Shown: positions 1-9,391, counted from the first letter of the stretch. The stretch: DNA of 64,000 bases from Deferrivibrio essentukiensis (GCF_020480685.1 NZ_JAJAFU010000005.1:62001-126000), one strand, 5' to 3'. A program made the numbers and translations. The notes: generated from the sequence alone by a model not told the origin.

Positions 1-75
1 TAAAAATAGTAGAGCTAAATATTTTAGTATATTTTTATTTTTGCCTGTAGTGATATTTTTACCGTTATTATCCAT
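1..75 (-). CDS. Start of an unidentified protein, cut by the window edge
   Basis: Only the first 25 codons are in the window. An ATG at 75 overlaps the TAA of the ExeA-like ATPase gene in the arrangement TAATG, which suggests translational coupling. The visible peptide is a polar, Lys/Asn-rich stretch (MDNNGKNITTGK) followed by the beginning of a hydrophobic run (ILKYLALLFL). This would fit a protein with an N-terminal membrane anchor and a short cytoplasmic tail. Such a partner would be expected next to an ExeA/GspA-type ATPase, but the family cannot be named from this fragment. Confidence 0.6.
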   Translation of the reverse strand, partial: MDNNGKNITTGKNKNILKYLALLFL

Positions 76-884
76 TAAAGTCCAAGGTCAAGTGAGACCT
101 GTTCTATAAGTTTGCTGTCTATGGAATCATTTTTGATTAAATAGGCCTCAAACATCGCATTATCACATATGGTGTTAATTACTCTGGGGATGCCACCAGA
201 AAATCTATAAATTGTTTTTATGGCATCATCTGTGAAAAATACTTTTTTTGCACCTGCAATTTTCAATCTGTGCAAAATGTATGTCTTAACATCTTGTAAA
301 TCAAAAGGTTTTAGTATAAATCTCATTGCAACTCTCTGTCTAAGGGGTTCATCAAGTTTCAAATTATCTTCCAATTCCTGCAGCCCGAATAGAACAAAGT
401 TTATAAGTTTGCCTGTCTCATTTTCAAAGTTTAAAATGCCCCTTAGCTCTTCCATTACTTCTTTATTTTTGAGCATTTGTGCTTCATCAAAAATTATTAC
501 AACTTTTTTATTGGCTTCAGCCAGCTGACTTAGCCTTTCGTATAGTTTGCTTAACATTGCAGGTTTTTCTTTTGGAATTTCCTGAATTCCTAATTGCATA
601 AGTAATTTTTTTAGTATCCACTCCGATGTTACTTCAGAGTGAACAACAATTATCAAAGCAATTTCATAATTATCTGCATCAAATTCATCCAAAATCAATC
701 GAGCAAGTGTTGTTTTACCGGTACCAATTTGACCGATTACAATGGCAAGCCCTTTATTGTTTTCTATTGCATATTTTAACCTCTTGATAATCTCAGTATG
801 TTCTTTTGATTTGTAAAAAAACTTTATATCTGGTGAATTATTAAAAGGTAGTTCATTAAGCCCGAAAAAATCTTTTACACTCAT
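75..884 (-). CDS. ExeA/GspA-like AAA+ ATPase
   Basis: This 269-residue protein looks like the AAA ATPase of the ExeA/MshM type, which in other bacteria helps assemble secretion or pilus machinery through the cell wall. It has the short N-terminal segment typical of the family (FFGLNELPFNNSPD), a Walker A motif GQIGTGKTT at residues 51-59, and a Walker B motif VVIIFDEAQ near residue 130. The C-terminal part is the helical lid (GGIPRVINTICDNAM). There is no visible membrane segment or peptidoglycan-binding domain, so it is the short form. It follows a TPR-protein gene by 16 bases and overlaps the next gene by one base, so all three are probably one unit. The exact machine it serves is not shown here. 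Confidence 0.85.
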   Translation of the reverse strand: MSVKDFFGLNELPFNNSPDIKFFYKSKEHTEIIKRLKYAIENNKGLAIVIGQIGTGKTTLARLILDEFDADNYEIALIIVVHSEVTSEWILKKLLMQLGIQEIPKEKPAMLSKLYERLSQLAEANKKVVIIFDEAQMLKNKEVMEELRGILNFENETGKLINFVLFGLQELEDNLKLDEPLRQRVAMRFILKPFDLQDVKTYILHRLKIAGAKKVFFTDDAIKTIYRFSGGIPRVINTICDNAMFEAYLIKNDSIDSKLIEQVSLDLGL

Positions 885-900
885 TATAATAGCCCCTTAA

Positions 901-3150
901 TCATAAAAATGAAATTTTCTTTTTTTTCTTCTTCTCATCCCCTCCCCTATTCTCTTCAAATGAAATATCGGTACTTGCATTGTATTTGTCTTTAATATCT
1001 CTAAAATTTGGATCCAACCTGTATACTTTTTCAAAATAGTTAATTGCAGTTACAGGGTCATTTTTCATTTCTAATAACAATCCTATCTCATAAAGGGAAT
1101 TTAATAATTTTTCCTTTTCTTCATAATCGACAACTATCAATTTATGAACATTGACTGCATCATCTAAAAGTCCCATTCTTTTATAGCACTCCGCTAATAA
1201 AAAAAGGCTTTCATATTTTTTAGCTCCTGTTGCTGATTTTTTCAATTCGTTAACGGCATCTTCAAAAAGCTCCATTTCCATATATGCTATAGCAAGGTCA
1301 TAGTGAGTTTCATAATCATCTTCGCTTACCTGCTCGTTAATACTGGCTCTTATGTTATTTGCAATACTCTTAAATTCATAAGTAACTATCTCAGAAATAT
1401 CAGTTTTTTTATCGTTTTTATCAGATGCAAAATCGGTTTCAGCCAATATTAACTCTGCTGCAATGTTTTTAATGATTTCATTGTCAGGATAAAGTATGAT
1501 GAGTTGATCAACCTCAGTTCTGGCTTCTTGATATTTTTTATTTTTGATCAGACTTTTTACATATTCTATTTGTTTTGCAAAATTGTCCTCTTCTGGATAA
1601 TCAGTAGTGTCATCACGTTTTAGTTCAACATCATCAACATTGTCAAAAATGTCACCTATCTCAGTTTCATCGTTGACACCAAACTCATCTAAATTTATTT
1701 CTATATCAACATCATCTTTACTAAGTTCAATATCTTCCTTACTCAACTCAATATCATTAACCTCTTCAGGTTGAGAAAAATCGATGTCAATATCAATAGA
1801 ACTATCATCTACAGTGTTTTTATTCAGTTCAAGTTCTAATGTATCATTATCTTTTGTATCTAAATCCAAATCAAGTGCTACCTTTTCATCACTTGTATCA
1901 AATGAAGTAAGCTCAAGGTCAATATCTCCAAAATCTGTATCAGTATCAATATTTAAAATATTTTCACCTTCTGCAAAACTATCGTAAGTTGCCCCAAGCT
2001 CTATATCGTTAGATTTTTGATCAGAGTCTGTTGCAGAATATGTAAGCTCGTTAATATACTTCTCTATATTATTTGCTTTTACTGTATCACCTAATTCTTT
2101 ATAAATATCTGTCAGTTTTTTATAAATATTTAGTTGCAATTCTTTCATTGAACCTTTGGAAGCCAATACAACTAACATATCAAGTATTTCAGGGTCATTG
2201 ACTTTATCATAAAATACTTCTGCAAGCTTAGGTAAATTTTCTTTGAAATCATATTCAGGTAAGTTTACAATTTCATTAATTTCAAGTTTAAATTCATTCA
2301 AATCAAAATCGAGAAGGTAGGATAAAATTGGAAGGTAAATATCATAAGCTCTATATTTTGATTTAATTTTGTTGTAAAATTGAAGGTTAGATTCAAGAGG
2401 TTTTAATGTTAGATAATAGGAAAATACCTCGCGATCAAACTCTTCCAATAAAAATTCTTCGGCATATTTGACAAAAATATCGTTTTTTTCACTATTCTTT
2501 CTAAAGTAGTCTACTGTATATTTTAAATAGCTTTTAAATTCGCATTCTGATTCTATAGCAGCTTCACAAAAGAACTGCAACGCTTCCGAATCATTATTTT
2601 TATGGGCTAATTCAACGCAATAGTGCATAAACTTGCATATATCGTACTTTTTGCCAAACTGTTGTAACTTTTTGATAATCCTTTTGTAATTTAATATGCT
2701 GTTTCTATCTATTTCTGCAATCTCTTTTAAAATATCAATTGCTTTATCATCTAACCCTTTTTTCTCATAAATATCAGCCAAGTCATATAACACATCTAAT
2801 TGCTCAGCCTTTATATTCTTTTTTTCGAAAAGCTTAGAAAGCTTCCTGTACATATCGTATTGCTCTGGAAAAAGTCTGATAATTTTTTTTGTTACAGCGA
2901 TAGCTCTGTCAACGTATTTATCTTCTTCCATACTGGCAGCGAGTTGTTTGAATATTTCAAGAGATTTAGTTTTATCCCCCATTTTATAATAAATATCGCC
3001 AAGAAGATTGGTGGCGTCAAAATCGTTTTTCTCTTGTTCAAGATATTTTTTGCAGGAGGAAAGTGCAGCTTTATAATTTCCCTTAGCGTACAAAGCCTTA
3101 ACTTCTTGGATTGTTATATTTTTTTCCTTTTTTGAACCAAAAAAGATCAT
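901..3150 (-). CDS. Tetratricopeptide-repeat protein with a long acidic linker
   Basis: A 749-residue protein without signal peptide or clear membrane helix. Residues about 10-160 and 560-740 contain TPR-like helical repeats (for example AALSSCKKYL, DATNLLGDIYYKMGD, SLFLLAECYKRMG). Between them, at about residues 375-545, lies a low-complexity acidic region made of repeated DIDLEL/DIDIDF-type units. The C-terminus ends in a run of six lysines before ISFL. TPR proteins usually act as scaffolds; the acidic spacer recalls FimV-type proteins, but homology is not established. The start overlaps the stop of queE (ATGA), and an ExeA-like ATPase gene follows after 16 bases, suggesting a joint role in an envelope machine. 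Confidence 0.75.
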   Translation of the reverse strand: MIFFGSKKEKNITIQEVKALYAKGNYKAALSSCKKYLEQEKNDFDATNLLGDIYYKMGDKTKSLEIFKQLAASMEEDKYVDRAIAVTKKIIRLFPEQYDMYRKLSKLFEKKNIKAEQLDVLYDLADIYEKKGLDDKAIDILKEIAEIDRNSILNYKRIIKKLQQFGKKYDICKFMHYCVELAHKNNDSEALQFFCEAAIESECEFKSYLKYTVDYFRKNSEKNDIFVKYAEEFLLEEFDREVFSYYLTLKPLESNLQFYNKIKSKYRAYDIYLPILSYLLDFDLNEFKLEINEIVNLPEYDFKENLPKLAEVFYDKVNDPEILDMLVVLASKGSMKELQLNIYKKLTDIYKELGDTVKANNIEKYINELTYSATDSDQKSNDIELGATYDSFAEGENILNIDTDTDFGDIDLELTSFDTSDEKVALDLDLDTKDNDTLELELNKNTVDDSSIDIDIDFSQPEEVNDIELSKEDIELSKDDVDIEINLDEFGVNDETEIGDIFDNVDDVELKRDDTTDYPEEDNFAKQIEYVKSLIKNKKYQEARTEVDQLIILYPDNEIIKNIAAELILAETDFASDKNDKKTDISEIVTYEFKSIANNIRASINEQVSEDDYETHYDLAIAYMEMELFEDAVNELKKSATGAKKYESLFLLAECYKRMGLLDDAVNVHKLIVVDYEEKEKLLNSLYEIGLLLEMKNDPVTAINYFEKVYRLDPNFRDIKDKYNASTDISFEENRGGDEKKKKKKISFL

Positions 3151-3866
3151 TTTATTCCCACCATCTTATGCATTTGTGGAACGTAATAACAAGTTATACC
3201 ACTATTATAAAACATTTCCATTATATCACTTAATAATTTAAATTCAACTAAATTATTTTTAGAATGAAGGTAAATTTCATTGAAGTCTTTTTCTTTTAAT
3301 AACTTTATTACTTTTACCAATTCTTCACTTTTTGTTTTATCGCTAATCACCAGTTTAAAGTAAGATTTATTATTTTCAATAAATTCTGCTCTTTTTAAGT
3401 TATCAATATTGTCGTCTATTCCAAAAGTCGATTTTAGTTTTATATCGAGACTAACTATATCCAATTTGTCATATATTTTTTTTAAAATATCTAAATGAAA
3501 GCCACTTGTTTCAAGAAAATATTTGGTTTTATTGCCAATCCTATCAATAATAAATTCAACAGCTTCAGACCATAAAAGAGGTTCTCCACCTGTAAAAGAT
3601 ATACTGTGGATACCTTCCAAAATATCTTTATTATTTATTTTATTTACCAAAAAATCGGCACTTATAGGGTTTTTGTATTCTTCATCGATGAAATAAAAAT
3701 TATCTCTTAATGAATAGTCTGTATCACACCCTTTGCAGTTTATATCACAGCCTGAAAATCTGATAAACAGTTGCCTTGCACCAACATATTTACCCTCGCC
3801 TTGCAAAGAGATAAAGATTTCGGATATGTTTATATTATTCAAAATATTCAGCGGCGGCATTCTCAC
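3147..3866 (-). CDS. queE: 7-carboxy-7-deazaguanine synthase
   Basis: QueE is the radical SAM enzyme that turns 6-carboxytetrahydropterin into 7-carboxy-7-deazaguanine in queuosine precursor synthesis. The protein begins with the family pattern ISLQGEGKYVGARQLFIRF, followed by the cluster-binding cysteines C40, C44 and C47 (Cx3Cx2C). A GGEPL motif that helps bind S-adenosylmethionine lies near residue 93. Its 239 residues are normal for the family. The gene overlaps queD by 32 bases if the ATG at 3866 is used; a TTG at 3842 would reduce the overlap to 8 bases and start nearer the conserved core. The gene's stop overlaps the TPR gene start. Confidence 0.93.
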   Translation of the reverse strand: MRMPPLNILNNINISEIFISLQGEGKYVGARQLFIRFSGCDINCKGCDTDYSLRDNFYFIDEEYKNPISADFLVNKINNKDILEGIHSISFTGGEPLLWSEAVEFIIDRIGNKTKYFLETSGFHLDILKKIYDKLDIVSLDIKLKSTFGIDDNIDNLKRAEFIENNKSYFKLVISDKTKSEELVKVIKLLKEKDFNEIYLHSKNNLVEFKLLSDIMEMFYNSGITCYYVPQMHKMVGIK

Positions 3867-4194
3867 TTTCCCATACTATAACCTTAAACACCAATTCACC
3901 AAAATCCTTCTTAAGACGGTTAAATATATACTGTGCCATATTTTCACTGGTGGGATTAACATTTCTAAAATAGTCAATATCATTAAGGTATTTATGATCA
4001 AGCTCATCAAGTATATTTTTGAGAGTTTTTTTGAGTATTTTAAAATCAACCAGCATTCCTACGTTGTCAAGTTTATCCCCTTGCAGTATTGCTTCAACTT
4101 TCCAGTTGTGACCATGTAAATTTTCACAGTTACCATTATAATTCCTTAGATTATGTGCAGAAGAAAAATACATAAAAGTCTTTACTCTATACAT
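3835..4194 (-). CDS. queD: 6-carboxy-5,6,7,8-tetrahydropterin synthase
   Basis: QueD makes 6-carboxytetrahydropterin from dihydroneopterin triphosphate, the step before QueE. The 119-residue protein has the zinc-binding histidines H14 (SSAHNL), H27 and H29 (LHGHNW), the catalytic cysteine C23 (CENLHGH), the LDHKYLND segment and the PTSENMAQ motif. It is therefore the QueD/PTPS-I type rather than a folate-pathway homologue. It overlaps rluB by 8 bases upstream and queE downstream, so the two queuosine genes are translated together. Genes queC and queF are not in the window. Confidence 0.94.
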   Translation of the reverse strand: MYRVKTFMYFSSAHNLRNYNGNCENLHGHNWKVEAILQGDKLDNVGMLVDFKILKKTLKNILDELDHKYLNDIDYFRNVNPTSENMAQYIFNRLKKDFGELVFKVIVWESENAAAEYFE

Positions 4195-4876
4195 TAAAAT
4201 ACTCCTTTATAATATATTCAGGTATCTCTTTTATTTCACCCGGTTTAAGACCGTTCAATTTTAATTCCCCTATTCTAACTCTTTTCAAGTTTATAACTTT
4301 TATTCCAAAATAGTTAAACATATTTCTTATTTGCCTGTTTTTCCCCTCAGTCAGAATGACTCTATACTTTCCTTTTTCTATTTCAGTAATTTTGCATTTA
4401 CCATAGTTATACTCTACAGTTTTTAACCCATCTTCCAAAGTTAACCTTTCTTTTTCTTTTAAATTTTTACTGACTTCAACAATATATTCCTTTTCAACCT
4501 TAAATTTAGGAGTTTGTAACTTATAAATAAGTTCACCGTTGTTGGTAAATAAAATCAAACCTTCACTTTTGTAATCAAGCCTTCCAGAATAAGCTAAATT
4601 GTTTTTTTTGAAAAAGTCAAAATCTTTAAGACACTTCCTACCCCGGCTGTCATCATAGCTTGTCAGAACATTTATAGGTTTATAAAAAATGTAATATTTA
4701 TAATTTGTTAGAGATAAAATATTATCTTCTACTTTGACAATGTCTTTATCTTTTACTTCGTATCCAGGAGCAAGAATTATTTCATTATTCACTTTTACTT
4801 GCCCATTGAAGATTAACTCATCTGCTTTTCGTCTCGAGCAATATCCTGTAGAAGCTATAAACTTGTTAAGTCTCAT
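4187..4876 (-). CDS. rluB: RsuA/RluB-family pseudouridine synthase
   Basis: This 229-residue enzyme isomerises a uridine in rRNA. An S4 RNA-binding domain is at the N-terminus (MRLNKFIASTGYCSRRKADE), followed by the catalytic domain with the active-site aspartate D101 in the motif GRLDYKSEGLILFTNNGEL. The C-terminal EGKNRQIRNMF motif is also typical. RluB (23S U2605) is the likelier identity because of synteny with scpAB, which is common in many phyla; RsuA (16S U516) is the alternative. It overlaps scpB by 4 bases. Confidence 0.88.
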   Translation of the reverse strand: MRLNKFIASTGYCSRRKADELIFNGQVKVNNEIILAPGYEVKDKDIVKVEDNILSLTNYKYYIFYKPINVLTSYDDSRGRKCLKDFDFFKKNNLAYSGRLDYKSEGLILFTNNGELIYKLQTPKFKVEKEYIVEVSKNLKEKERLTLEDGLKTVEYNYGKCKITEIEKGKYRVILTEGKNRQIRNMFNYFGIKVINLKRVRIGELKLNGLKPGEIKEIPEYIIKEYFNV

Positions 4877-5397
4877 TTGTTATTTTTTAGTTCTTGCCAT
4901 TCTCTGAATGTGGGCAAATCTGATAGAGAGTTAAGCCCAAAATATTCAAGAAACTCTTTTGTAGTGCAGTAAAGAAGAGGTCTTCCGGGTACATCTTTTC
5001 TTCCAACAACCTTAATGAAGTTTCTGTCTAAAAGATTTTTTATAATACCTGAGCTATTAACACCCCTTAAATCTTCTATTTCATTTTTAGTTATGGGTTG
5101 TTTGTAGGCTATTGCTGCAAGTGTTTCAAGAGCTGCCCTTGATAGTGCTTCACCTTTTTCACCAAAAAATTCAGCAAGCTCATCAAAGATATTGCTTTCT
5201 GTTACCATTTGGTATCCATCAGAGACAGTTCTTATTCTCAAGCCAAGCTCAAGTTCGTTGAACTCTTTTATATATTCTGTAAGCCTATTTTCAAGATTGA
5301 TGGGATTGTCGGATATTTTGACAAAAAATGTCTTACTTAAAGGTTTTCCTGAAAGGAATAAACTCGCATAAAAAATCTTTTTTTCTTTATTGTCCAT
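4873..5397 (-). CDS. scpB: Segregation and condensation protein B
   Basis: ScpB is the winged-helix subunit of the SMC-ScpAB condensin that compacts and separates chromosomes. The conserved core is clear: ALETLAAIAYKQPITKNEIE near the middle, then RGVNSSGIIKNLLDRNFI and GRKDVPGRPLLYCTTKEFLEYFGL. It has 174 residues, a normal length. It lies between scpA and rluB with overlaps of 11 and 4 bases, the usual order of this cluster. Confidence 0.93.
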   Translation of the reverse strand: MDNKEKKIFYASLFLSGKPLSKTFFVKISDNPINLENRLTEYIKEFNELELGLRIRTVSDGYQMVTESNIFDELAEFFGEKGEALSRAALETLAAIAYKQPITKNEIEDLRGVNSSGIIKNLLDRNFIKVVGRKDVPGRPLLYCTTKEFLEYFGLNSLSDLPTFREWQELKNNK

Positions 5398-6097
5398 ATA
5401 ATGTTACCTTAATATCAGAAAAATTATCAGTTTGGAATACTTGAATAAGCTTAATTTTTACCATTTCCAATACCGCCATAAACAAAACAACTACTTCTTG
5501 CCTGTTCTTTGCAAACTTGATTATTTCCGTCCAAAAACATACTTTATTATTACTTAAAAATATTTTTAATTTATCTATCATAGTTTCTATATCAATTATA
5601 TCTTTTTTGATAGACACATCACTCTCTTTTATAGGCTTTTCAAGCAATTTAAACAGCATATTCGCCAATATATATGGATCTGCTTCTACTTTTTCAAGTC
5701 GTGGTAAAAGAATACTCTCCGTTCTTTTTAAAAATCTTCCTGAAAAAAATTCTTTTTCCCGTAATATTTCAGATACATCCTTATAAAAAGAATATTCTAT
5801 AATTTTTTGTGTTAACAAAAATTTTTCTTGTTCAGGGTCAATATCCTCTTCATCTGCAATACTGTTAGGAAGAAGCATTTTGGATTTTAAATATAAAAGA
5901 TATGAAGCCATTTGAATAAACTCTCCGGCAATGTTCATATCCAAAGTTTTCATATTTTCAACAGCTTCTACAAATTGGTCAGTAATAATAGATATTGATA
6001 TATCATAAATACTCATCTCATTTTTATAAATAAGATGAATTAGTAAATCTAATGGTCCTTCAAAATTTTCAAATTTTACTTCAAGAAAGCTATTCAT
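5387..6097 (-). CDS. scpA: Segregation and condensation protein A
   Basis: ScpA is the kleisin subunit that bridges the two SMC heads. The 236-residue protein begins with the hallmark FEGPLDLLIHLI segment (residues about 13-24), has the conserved MASYLLYLKSKMLLP helix, and ends in a winged-helix-like region (VVVLFMAVLEMVKIKLIQVFQ) that contacts the SMC head. The smc gene itself is not in the window. The gene overlaps trpS by 4 bases (ATGA) and scpB by 11. Confidence 0.93.
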   Translation of the reverse strand: MNSFLEVKFENFEGPLDLLIHLIYKNEMSIYDISISIITDQFVEAVENMKTLDMNIAGEFIQMASYLLYLKSKMLLPNSIADEEDIDPEQEKFLLTQKIIEYSFYKDVSEILREKEFFSGRFLKRTESILLPRLEKVEADPYILANMLFKLLEKPIKESDVSIKKDIIDIETMIDKLKIFLSNNKVCFWTEIIKFAKNRQEVVVLFMAVLEMVKIKLIQVFQTDNFSDIKVTLYGQ

Positions 6098-7074
6098 ATC
6101 CTTAGTATTTTTCGTGCCTTTTCAACCGTATCTTTTGCCACTTCGTTGGCTTTTTGCTGAGATTTGCTTAAAAAATCATCAACATCATCTATAATATTTT
6201 CAAATTCTTTTCGTTTATTCTGAATGGGTTCAAGAAAAGCAAGCAAGTTTTTTATAAGAATTTTTTTACAATCGATACAACCGATTCCTGCATTTTTACA
6301 ACCTTCTGTTACGTAAGATTTCTCTTCTTCATTTGAAAATACTTTATGATAATCGAAAACTGGGCAGATATCGGGGTTACCAGGATCTGTTCTTAATTTT
6401 CTATTTGTATCTGTCATCATTGTTTTGATTTTTTTCTCAATAGATTTAAAGTCTTCCGACAGCATAATTGCATTACCGTATGATTTACTCATCTTTCTGC
6501 CATCAGTCCCTAAGAGTTTTGGTACTTTTGTCAATAAACCTTCAGGCTCCACAAAGAGCTCACTTTTATATAGAAAATGAAACCTTCTTACAATTTCTCT
6601 TGAGATTTCAAGGTGGGGCAGTTGGTCAACCCCTACAGGTACGTATTTGGCATTATAAATAATAATATCAGCAGTTTGCAAAACAGGGTAACTTAAAAAA
6701 CCAAGATTTGACAGATCCTTATCTTTAACTTCATCACGAATTTCCTTATATGTCGGACATCTTTCAAGCCAGCTTACAGGGGTTATCATAGACAAAAGTA
6801 AAAAAAGTTCTGCATGATAAATATTTTTTGATTGTACGAAAAGTGTGGATTTATTTACATCAATCCCAACTGACAGCCAATCCAACAACATCTCTTTTCT
6901 AAGAGATACGATATCTTCCGGATTCTCATAATTAGTTGTAAGTGCATGCCAATCGGCTATGAAATAAAAACATTCATACTTATCTTGAAGAGAAACCCAG
7001 TTTTGTAAGGCGCCGAAGTAGTGCCCGATATGCAGTTTCCCCGTTGGCCTCATCCCGCTTAAGACTCTATCCAT
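6094..7074 (-). CDS. trpS: Tryptophanyl-tRNA synthetase with a predicted [4Fe-4S] motif
   Basis: A class I aminoacyl-tRNA synthetase that charges tRNA-Trp. The HIGH signature is at residues 15-18 (LHIGHYFGAL) and KMSKS at 194-198 (GRKMSKSYGNA). Four cysteines at 237, 259, 266 and 269 form C-x21-C-x6-C-x2-C in the anticodon-binding region. This is nearly the motif that binds a [4Fe-4S] cluster in Thermotoga maritima TrpRS (C-x22-C-x6-C-x2-C), so a cluster is inferred here. The length of 326 residues is normal. It is the first gene of a coupled run with scpA, scpB and rluB, and starts 9 bases after the M50 protease gene. Confidence 0.95.
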   Translation of the reverse strand: MDRVLSGMRPTGKLHIGHYFGALQNWVSLQDKYECFYFIADWHALTTNYENPEDIVSLRKEMLLDWLSVGIDVNKSTLFVQSKNIYHAELFLLLSMITPVSWLERCPTYKEIRDEVKDKDLSNLGFLSYPVLQTADIIIYNAKYVPVGVDQLPHLEISREIVRRFHFLYKSELFVEPEGLLTKVPKLLGTDGRKMSKSYGNAIMLSEDFKSIEKKIKTMMTDTNRKLRTDPGNPDICPVFDYHKVFSNEEEKSYVTEGCKNAGIGCIDCKKILIKNLLAFLEPIQNKRKEFENIIDDVDDFLSKSQQKANEVAKDTVEKARKILRI

Positions 7075-7083
7075 ATGCGCTCC

Positions 7084-7719
7084 TTAAATTAATAATCTTA
7101 TAACAAAATTTATTATTGGGAATATTAACTTATCAATAATATTTGTAATTAAAAGAAAAATTATAATCAAAAAACCATACCTTTCAGATTGAGAGTATTT
7201 GTAGGCAGCATTAAGGGGTAAAAACGATTGTAATATCCTTCCACCGTCAAGAGGCAGGATGGGAATTAAATTAAATATTCCAAGAGCTATATTTATTTGA
7301 ACAGAAAAAACTAACATCATAGCAACAGGTTTTATAACTTTTTCAAGGATTACAGGTGAAAAATAAACTGATGTCAATACATGAAATAAAATTGCAGAAA
7401 ATATGGCTAAGAAAAAATTTGATAATGGTCCGGCAAAAGCAACAACAGCAGGGCCGTATTTTCTATATTTGAGCCTTGTAAAATCTACGGGCACTGGTTT
7501 TGCCCACCCAAACAACCTTGTTACAAATAAGAAGATTAACCCAAATATATCAATATGTTTGATAGGGTTTAGAGTAAGCCTGCCATGCCTCTTAGCAGTG
7601 TCGTCACCTAAAAAATATGCAGCATATCCATGTGATGCTTCATGTATAGTGATAGCAAACAAAAATGGCAATGCCATTATAGATAAGTCTCTAAAAAAAG
7701 TATTTATATCAAATCCCAT
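7084..7719 (-). CDS. M50-family (site-2 protease type) membrane metalloprotease
   Basis: A 211-residue intramembrane zinc protease of the short, PDZ-less type (YwhC/SpoIVFB-like subgroup). The zinc motif HEASH is at residues 26-30 inside the first hydrophobic helix, and the second metal-ligand motif N150 to D158 (NLIPILPLDGG) lies in a later helix. Several other hydrophobic stretches make it a polytopic inner-membrane protein. Such proteins usually cleave membrane-bound regulatory proteins, but the substrate is unknown. It is commonly found just upstream of trpS and scpAB, as here. Confidence 0.9.
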   Translation of the reverse strand: MGFDINTFFRDLSIMALPFLFAITIHEASHGYAAYFLGDDTAKRHGRLTLNPIKHIDIFGLIFLFVTRLFGWAKPVPVDFTRLKYRKYGPAVVAFAGPLSNFFLAIFSAILFHVLTSVYFSPVILEKVIKPVAMMLVFSVQINIALGIFNLIPILPLDGGRILQSFLPLNAAYKYSQSERYGFLIIIFLLITNIIDKLIFPIINFVIRLLI

Positions 7720-7795
7720 AGGCAGTGAAATTAGCAGATTAGTTTAATCATGTCAAATTATTCATGCATGAGCATATCAACTACTTTTTTAGGTG

Positions 7796-9355
7796 CTAAT
7801 CTGTCTTAAATTCCTCCATTGCTATTCTTAAATCTTCTGCCATTTTTTGAATATTGGAAATTGTTTGTGCAATTTCATTTAAAGCTGATGTACTTTCTTC
7901 AATACCTGACGAAATAACCTGAGTATTGTCATTTATATTTTTAATTGCCAAGACTTGTTCATTTATTGAAGCAGATATATTAGAATTTGCTTCAAATATC
8001 TTGACAACGATTTGATATATATCTTCAAATATTTCCTCTGTTTTAGAGATTGAAATCGTACCTTCCTTAACCTTTTGATTTGCAACAACCATATCTTGAG
8101 AAGCATTATCAGATTCATGTTTAAGCGTATCTATTATTGTTTCAATGTCTTTAACAGCGTGCTGAGTCTTTTCAGCAAGTTTTCTTACTTCATCTGCAAC
8201 CACAGCAAATCCTCTACCATGCTCCCCTGCCCTCGCAGCCTCTATTGCAGCATTTAGTGCTAGTAAATTTGTCTGATCTGCAATATCATCAATTACAGAA
8301 AGTATATTATCAATTTCATCAGATGAGCTATTCAAATTTTCGATAGCTGAGCTTAATACTGTTACAATGCTTTCTATCTCTTTTATGCTTTTTACAGAGT
8401 CTTCTATCTGTTTTTTACCTTTCTTTACGCTCAGCTCTGATTCATTTGTCAAACTATTTACATCATTTAACCTTTGTAAAATTTCATCAGAAGTAACGGT
8501 AATCTCTTCAGTTGCAGAAGCAACAGACACTACCTGAGCCGATTGTTCATTAAAAGTTACAGTCAATTCTTCAGTAGCAGATGCTAATTGCGTATTTCCA
8601 GAAGCAACATTTTCTGCACTCACTTTAACTTTTGTGACTACATTGCTTAGTTTTTCTATAAAATTGTTAAAGTATACTGACATATCCCCGACTTCATCAT
8701 TAGAAATTTTTGGGATTTTAACGGTAAGGTCAGCACCTTTTTCAGAAGCATCTTTGAGAAATTCTTTCACAACATTAATCCCTTTTGATATTTTATTTGA
8801 AAAATAATAATTCAATACAATAACTATGAGCAAAATAATAAAAGCAGTTATAAAAACCTTAACAGAGATAGTTTTCCTTATAGAAGCTGTTGTTAAAATA
8901 ACTTTATTGGCTGTATCTTCAATATCATCCACATAAATTCCAGTGCCAAGCCACCAACCCCACTTTTCCAAAGGGATAACATAGGCATATTTTTCTACAT
9001 CTTTATTTTTAGATGGTTTTGGCCATAAATATTTATAAAAGCCACCACCTTTTTTAGCAATCTCTATTAGGTCTTTTATCAGGAATCTTCCCGATTTATC
9101 TTGAATATTAATCAAATTTTTACCTTCAAGTTCAGGTTTTGCAGGGTGAAGAATGTTTACTCCGTCAAAATTATAAATAAATATATAGCCGTCACCTTTA
9201 TCAAATCTAAAGCTTCTTAAAATTTCTTTAACTCTTTCCTGGTTGACTTCTGTCCTAATCGGGTCATCCATTTTATCGTTTTCGTATATCCTTTTGATTA
9301 AACCATAGGCTATATCAATATAATTTTTTAGCTCAATACTTTTTGAGTCATACAT
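7796..9355 (-). CDS. Methyl-accepting chemotaxis protein, Cache sensor, first membrane helix absent
   Basis: A 519-residue chemoreceptor. Residues 1-145 are a Cache-type ligand domain ([39 protein letters not shown]). A single membrane helix lies at about 165-185, followed by a HAMP region and a long cytoplasmic signalling domain with the conserved tip [20 protein letters not shown]. Family members normally have another membrane helix before the Cache domain to send it to the periplasm. Here the protein begins right after where that helix should end. In the same frame only 12 codons separate the ispD stop from this ATG, so no helix can be gained by a longer start. It may be a truncated or non-standard receptor. 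Confidence 0.88.
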   Translation of the reverse strand: MYDSKSIELKNYIDIAYGLIKRIYENDKMDDPIRTEVNQERVKEILRSFRFDKGDGYIFIYNFDGVNILHPAKPELEGKNLINIQDKSGRFLIKDLIEIAKKGGGFYKYLWPKPSKNKDVEKYAYVIPLEKWGWWLGTGIYVDDIEDTANKVILTTASIRKTISVKVFITAFIILLIVIVLNYYFSNKISKGINVVKEFLKDASEKGADLTVKIPKISNDEVGDMSVYFNNFIEKLSNVVTKVKVSAENVASGNTQLASATEELTVTFNEQSAQVVSVASATEEITVTSDEILQRLNDVNSLTNESELSVKKGKKQIEDSVKSIKEIESIVTVLSSAIENLNSSSDEIDNILSVIDDIADQTNLLALNAAIEAARAGEHGRGFAVVADEVRKLAEKTQHAVKDIETIIDTLKHESDNASQDMVVANQKVKEGTISISKTEEIFEDIYQIVVKIFEANSNISASINEQVLAIKNINDNTQVISSGIEESTSALNEIAQTISNIQKMAEDLRIAMEEFKTD

Positions 9356-9391
9356 CGCTTTTTCAAATTTCGCAATGATATAATAAAAGTA

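Noticed and set aside
220-528. 102-codon open frame on the plus strand opposite the ExeA-like ATPase
   Set aside because: It is fully antisense to a well-supported gene and its product (Ser/Leu/Phe-rich) looks like reverse-complement coding sequence; no ribosome binding site.
7730-7805. Inverted CAGATTAG/CTAATCTG pair between the chemoreceptor and the M50 protease genes
   Set aside because: Arms of only 8 bases, 53 bases apart in AT-rich DNA and partly in coding sequence; no T-run. Likely chance.
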